This document shows, piece by piece, positions 60,819 through 64,000 of a stretch of DNA of 64,000 nucleotides. Location: assembly GCA_016194745.1 (NCBI GenBank), contig JACQBA010000015.1, positions 62,236 to 126,235 of the forward strand, written 5' to 3'. Under the pieces are notes generated by a model that saw only the letters and a list, made by a program, of their open reading frames with translations, was not told the DNA's origin and made no database searches. Positions within the stretch are counted from its first letter, which is position 1; each line of letters opens with the position of its first letter. Position numbers and translations under genes: made by a program. The DNA is from Elusimicrobiota bacterium (lineage in GTDB: Bacteria; Elusimicrobiota; Elusimicrobia; UBA1565; JACRDR01).

Positions 60819-61316
60819 CTAGCGGTTGCCGTGGACCGGCACGACGAGATGCGTGGTCGTGTGGTAGCCGACGAGCGTGTTCTTCACGCGGCGCACCGCG
60901 AGCGACGCGTTGAGGTCCGCGGCGGTCTTGTTCGCGGCGCCGGTGTAGCGCGGGTGGCTCGCGACGATGACGAGCTGGATCGACTTGCAGTCGTTCGGAT
61001 TCGCGCTGCCGCAAGCCGGGTGGAACTTGATGCGGGCGTTGACCGTGACCGGAGTGCCGGCCGCGGCGTAGCCGTGGCTGTGGAGACAGCGGTTCGCCTG
61101 CGCGGCGACGGATTCCGGCGAGATATGGCGCGCGTTGGGTACGTCGAACCCTCCGCAGCGGCTGAACACGTCGGGAGCGCGGCCGGTGTCCGGATGCAGC
61201 GAGCGGATTTGCTCGACCTGGATGCCCGCCTCCTGCGCGAGCAAGCCTCGGGCCTGCTGGCCGAAGGAAAGGGACGGTGACAGCGCTGCGGCGACGACGA
61301 CGGCGAGAATCTTCAT
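60819..61316 (-). CDS. Secreted hypothetical protein
   Basis: This 165-residue protein has a signal peptide (MKILAVVVAAALSPSLSFGQ) and an AGGAGG ribosome site 8 bases upstream of the ATG at 61316. The mature part has cysteines in SRCGGF, ANRCLHSH, HPACG and NDCKS, probably two disulfides. Further motifs are PDTGRAPDVF and KFHPACGSANPND. The protein looks like a small single-domain periplasmic or extracellular factor. No family recognised. Confidence 0.65.
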   Translation of the reverse strand: MKILAVVVAAALSPSLSFGQQARGLLAQEAGIQVEQIRSLHPDTGRAPDVFSRCGGFDVPNARHISPESVAAQANRCLHSHGYAAAGTPVTVNARIKFHPACGSANPNDCKSIQLVIVASHPRYTGAANKTAADLNASLAVRRVKNTLVGYHTTTHLVVPVHGNR

Positions 61317-61460
61317 CAATGTGTCCTCCTAGGTTGCGTCTGCCGAGGATTCTATTGAATCGCCCGCGCAAAGAAGTGAGGCGAAGGGCCTAGCCGCCCA
61401 TAGGAAATCGGCCCTGCCGCGCTTGCGCCATATGGGCTTCTCCTCCTATACTGTGGCGGC

Positions 61461-61844
61461 ATGATCCGCAATATCGCCGCCGCGCTGCTCCTCTCTTGCG
61501 CCGCGCCCGCGTTTTGCGAACAGGTGACCTGCGAGGAACTCGACGAGCAATTGGCCTCGATGAAGCGCTCTCCCGCTTCGTCCTCCGGCGACGTCGCCAT
61601 GCGCCGGGCGTACCAAGGCATGCTCGCCCATACAGAGCAGCAGCGCGCGAAGCTCAACTGCGAGGCGGACGCGAAGGCGCGCCGGTGCGAACGTCTCAAG
61701 CGCGAGATCGAGGCGAAGGCCGCGGCGAAGGACAAGGACGCGGTCAAGCTGCTCCGGAAGGAGCAGACGAAGATGAAGTGCCCCGGCGCCCCTCCCGAGG
61801 AGCCAAAGAAGCCGGACGCGCAGAAGAAGGGACGCCAGCCCTAG
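61461..61844 (+). CDS. Secreted coiled-coil protein
   Basis: This 127-residue protein has a signal peptide (MIRNIAAALLLSCAAPAFCE) and a long charged helix (about residues 60-105, RCERLKREIEAKAAAKDKDAVKLLRKEQ). Cysteines at CEQVTC, NC and RRCE may bridge. A Pro/Lys tail follows. The stop overlaps the convergent gene by 4 bp. No family recognised. Confidence 0.6.
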   Translation: MIRNIAAALLLSCAAPAFCEQVTCEELDEQLASMKRSPASSSGDVAMRRAYQGMLAHTEQQRAKLNCEADAKARRCERLKREIEAKAAAKDKDAVKLLRKEQTKMKCPGAPPEEPKKPDAQKKGRQP

Positions 61845-62386
61845 AGCTTTCGCGACCCGAACTCGAGGAAGAGCCCTTTCTCGGGACTGAAAAGATACCC
61901 CGCCTCGCCGCAGAATGGGACGTAGAGCGTCTCGGAAGAGTCGAGCAGGCTCTCGATGAAGGCTTCGCGGCTATTGCCGGCCAGATACGGAGGCGAGCCT
62001 TTCTCCTGCGGATCCGCGTCGATGCGGGCCGCGATCTCGTGGAACAACCGCCGTCCTTTGACGTCCGGCGGCGCCTGGGTCCAAGCGAGATTTCGGCATC
62101 CGTCCGACGGATGGTCCCGGAAGGCGGGATCGCGCCTCAAGCGCAGGCTCATTTCGCGGACCTTGTCGGGCGCCATGCTGTAGACGGTAAATCCCGTTTC
62201 CTCGGGCGCCATCGCCACCGTCTGGGGACCGCTCCAGACCGATTCGACCATCGTCATGTCGGACATGGGACCGGATAATCCGAGCCCCTCCTTTCCGCGC
62301 GCGCCGCGGAAGCAGAGGAAGAGTCCGGCCGCGAGGATCGTGAGGAGGAGGCAGGCCGCGGCAGCGGACAGGGGAAGACGGGTCAT
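61841..62386 (-). CDS. Membrane-anchored hypothetical protein
   Basis: This 181-residue protein has an N-terminal hydrophobic anchor (about residues 6-26, SAAAACLLLTILAAGLFLCF). The extracytoplasmic domain includes SDMTMVESVWSGPQTVAMAPEE, GCRNLAWTQAPPDVKGRRLFHE and VPFCGEAGYLFSPEKG, with a likely Cys-Cys pair. A GTG at 62389 is a possible alternative start. No family recognised. Confidence 0.58.
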   Translation of the reverse strand: MTRLPLSAAAACLLLTILAAGLFLCFRGARGKEGLGLSGPMSDMTMVESVWSGPQTVAMAPEETGFTVYSMAPDKVREMSLRLRRDPAFRDHPSDGCRNLAWTQAPPDVKGRRLFHEIAARIDADPQEKGSPPYLAGNSREAFIESLLDSSETLYVPFCGEAGYLFSPEKGLFLEFGSRKL

Positions 62387-62430
62387 CACGCAGAGCGTAC
62401 CAGGACTCGGGCCGCGGCGCCAGGTGCGGG

Positions 62431-63459
62431 CTATTCGGATTTCGCGTGCCGGAAGGAAAGCGACTTGTCTCCGTACTCCGAGGCGACGAAGGGAGAACGG
62501 GTCACGATCTGGCCGATGCGCGCGGGCGCCTGGCCGGGACCGGCCGAGGCGCTTACTTCGTAGACGGCGGTGCCCGGCTTGACCGCGGCGAGGTCCTCGC
62601 GAAAGTCCCTCGTGGAGGAGAGCGATATTCCGTCCTGGTGCGTGGGCTGGAGGAAGACTTGGTACGGGGCCGAGGGACGCGAGACCGCGCTTCCGTCCAC
62701 CGAGACGCTCGCCAGGCCCGCGACGCTCTGTTCCGTGCCCCCCTTGCGGCCGAAGGCCTTCTCGTAGAGAGTCTGCAGGGTCCGCGCGATGGCGTTGTCG
62801 GACGGCGGCAGCACGTTGGACATCGGCCGGAGGAACACGTTCGTCGATTCGCCTTGGCCGCTCATGCTGTGCATGGCGAGCATGGTCTGGGAAGGCTTGC
62901 CGTCCACGTAGAACTTGAACCCTACGCCCGGCACGTTGCCCACGACGCTCGGCGGCCCCTCGTAGGAGAAGCGCATGACGCCGGCACCACCCTTGAACAG
63001 CCCGGTGTAGGGGCTGCTCTTGTCCGGGACGAATTCGAACATGGCGACGGTGCCGAAGGTGTGCATGAGCTTGTGGCGCGGCGGGCGCTCATCGCTCGCG
63101 CTCGTGAAAGCGGCGGCGACGTCGTGCTTGGCCGCGGCGGCCATCCCCTCGAGGCCGAGCAGAAGGCCGTCGGAGAGCTTCGGCAGTTCGCGGTAGGCCG
63201 AGGGGACGATCTTGCCGTAGAAGGTGGACTCGAGCTTGGCGCGGGCGCTGTCGGGCTTGGCTTGGGTCTCGAGGAGTCCCCCGCCCTCGCCGCGCCGCGC
63301 GCGGAAGGCGTTCATCTCGTCGACGACCTTCACGCAGGGCGCAGCGGCTCCGTCGCGCAGACCGTCGGCGCCGCGGCAGGTCGCGGCCGAACCACCGGCG
63401 GCGAGTGCGCTGCGCGCGAGCGCGGCGACGGCGAATGCGGCGAGCATGCCCCCCTGCAT
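62431..63459 (-). CDS. Secreted protein with catalase-like features
   Basis: This protein of about 342 residues has a signal peptide (GGMLAAFAVAALARSALAAGG). The central part reads LMHTFGTVAMFEFVPD, GLFKGGAGVMRFSYEG and VPGVGFKFYVDG, then NVFLRPMS. That order (H..G, GLF...VRFS, G.A.KF, F) is the pattern of the heme catalase-like fold. The first His would be the distal His; a clear proximal Tyr was not identified. The start is uncertain: ATG at 63459, GTG at 63468 or ATG at 63447. Enzyme activity is not established. Confidence 0.5.
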   Translation of the reverse strand: MQGGMLAAFAVAALARSALAAGGSAATCRGADGLRDGAAAPCVKVVDEMNAFRARRGEGGGLLETQAKPDSARAKLESTFYGKIVPSAYRELPKLSDGLLLGLEGMAAAAKHDVAAAFTSASDERPPRHKLMHTFGTVAMFEFVPDKSSPYTGLFKGGAGVMRFSYEGPPSVVGNVPGVGFKFYVDGKPSQTMLAMHSMSGQGESTNVFLRPMSNVLPPSDNAIARTLQTLYEKAFGRKGGTEQSVAGLASVSVDGSAVSRPSAPYQVFLQPTHQDGISLSSTRDFREDLAAVKPGTAVYEVSASAGPGQAPARIGQIVTRSPFVASEYGDKSLSFRHAKSE

Positions 63460-63573
63460 CGCCCTCACTGTAGCAGGCGCGGTCGGACCGCCTCAGGAGA
63501 GAAAGGCCCAGCGTCGCGAAGGCATTGGGCCCAGCTGTTCTTGCCCCGGATGGGAGCGTCCTCAAGAAAGAGT

Positions 63574-63603
63574 CGCGGCTCCCGCCGTTGGTCGGGAGCC
63601 GCG
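63574..63603 (-). terminator. Terminator after the DUF2147 gene
   Basis: Perfect 11-bp stem CGCGGCTCCCG/CGGGAGCCGCG (63574-63584, 63593-63603). On the minus strand CTCTTTCTT follows. Confidence 0.72.
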
Positions 63604-63623
63604 AAATATGGAACGCGACGTTG

Positions 63624-64000
63624 TCAGTCGACTTTGGTGTATACCTTGTGGTCGCAGAGCCCGTAACAGCCTTGCAGGTACAGCGTACGGCCCTCGACGT
63701 AGGCGTAGCCGTCGTACCATTCGTTCTCGATCGAGGCCTTCTTGGAGTTGGCCTTGACCACCTGGCCGCCGGACCAGCCGTACTCCTTGCCCGCGAGCGC
63801 GCCCGAGCTCGTTAGTCCCGGCTTGAACTTCATCCCGCGCATGATGGACGCGCCGGGAGAGCGCAGGTCCTTATGGACCGCGTCCGGGTTGACCAGCTGC
63901 TCGAGGGTGCCGGAGTAGACGTCCCCGTTCTTGGCGATGCGGATCACGTTTCCGTTCTCCGCCTTCCACATCCCGAGGATTGCGTTCGCGTCGACGGCCG
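63624..64000 (-). CDS. DUF2147 family secreted protein, partial
   Basis: The frame stays open to the right edge, so the true start and probable signal peptide lie outside the window. The visible 125 residues read AILGMWKAENGNVIRIAKNG, then ILRG-type KFKPG and KEYGWSGGQVV, and the C-terminal YVEGRTLYLQGCYGLCD. These are hallmarks of DUF2147: a small lipocalin-like beta barrel with the motif G-W, and a closing L-V-GC segment. Periplasmic or extracellular. Function unknown in the family. Confidence 0.75.
   Translation of the reverse strand, partial: AVDANAILGMWKAENGNVIRIAKNGDVYSGTLEQLVNPDAVHKDLRSPGASIMRGMKFKPGLTSSGALAGKEYGWSGGQVVKANSKKASIENEWYDGYAYVEGRTLYLQGCYGLCDHKVYTKVD

Overview
The window is about 64 kb of a G+C-rich bacterial chromosome. 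An A+T-richer integrated element occupies roughly the first 5 kb. The housekeeping genes form ordinary didermal clusters: a dcw peptidoglycan/division cluster, rpmH-rnpA-yidD-yidC-jag-mnmE-mnmG-rsmG, and hisS-aspS. There is an unusual density of small secreted or lipid-anchored proteins with no recognisable family, plus a large protein with two OmpA-like domains. This combination suggests a didermal, environmental lineage of the Elusimicrobiota/PVC-like type. That placement is an inference from gene content, and no rRNA or marker tree was available.

Region 1 (1-5109) is the right part of an integrative element abutting a tRNA-Ala(CGC) gene. It carries 26-bp tandem repeats at the left edge, two small DNA-associated ORFs, a prim-pol primase overlapping a P4-family SF3 helicase, an inverted repeat that shares a motif with the edge repeats, a zinc-ribbon protein, an AlpA/Xis-like protein and a tyrosine integrase. 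A leaderless antisense ribbon-helix-helix repressor gene is divergent from the integrase. Each of the two divergent promoters contains a copy of the same palindrome.

Region 2 (5.3-14.1 kb) is a bank of secreted and lipid-anchored proteins. It includes an S9-type hydrolase, a DUF3095 protein, a TlpA-like thioredoxin, a trypsin-like protease and a DUF2334 deacetylase-like protein. It also holds two tandem genes for tiny secreted peptides ending in cysteines.

Region 3 (14.2-22.9 kb) contains aspS, hisS and a CRP-type regulator, adenine deaminase, a CapA-like protein and more secreted proteins.

Region 4 (22.9-35.3 kb, minus strand) is the dcw cluster, read as mraZ-rsmH-small ORF-ftsL-ftsI-murE-murF-mraY-murD-ftsW-murG-surE. 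It is driven by a consensus promoter followed by four GTGG boxes at exact 10-bp spacing, the MraZ operator signature. Most junctions are 4-bp stop/start overlaps.

Region 5 (35.4-46.5 kb, minus strand) holds a membrane-anchored HExxH protein and the rpmH-to-rsmG operon. An MFS transporter and a Yip1-like membrane protein sit between mnmE and mnmG.

Region 6 (46.5-64 kb) contains a response regulator, acetyl-CoA synthetase, a secreted NUC1-type nuclease, a 1429-residue double-OmpA coiled-coil protein, a DUF885 peptidase-like protein, several uncharacterised secreted proteins and a partial DUF2147 gene at the right edge. No rRNA operon, CRISPR array or insertion sequence was seen. No gene-free stretch exceeds 300 bp.
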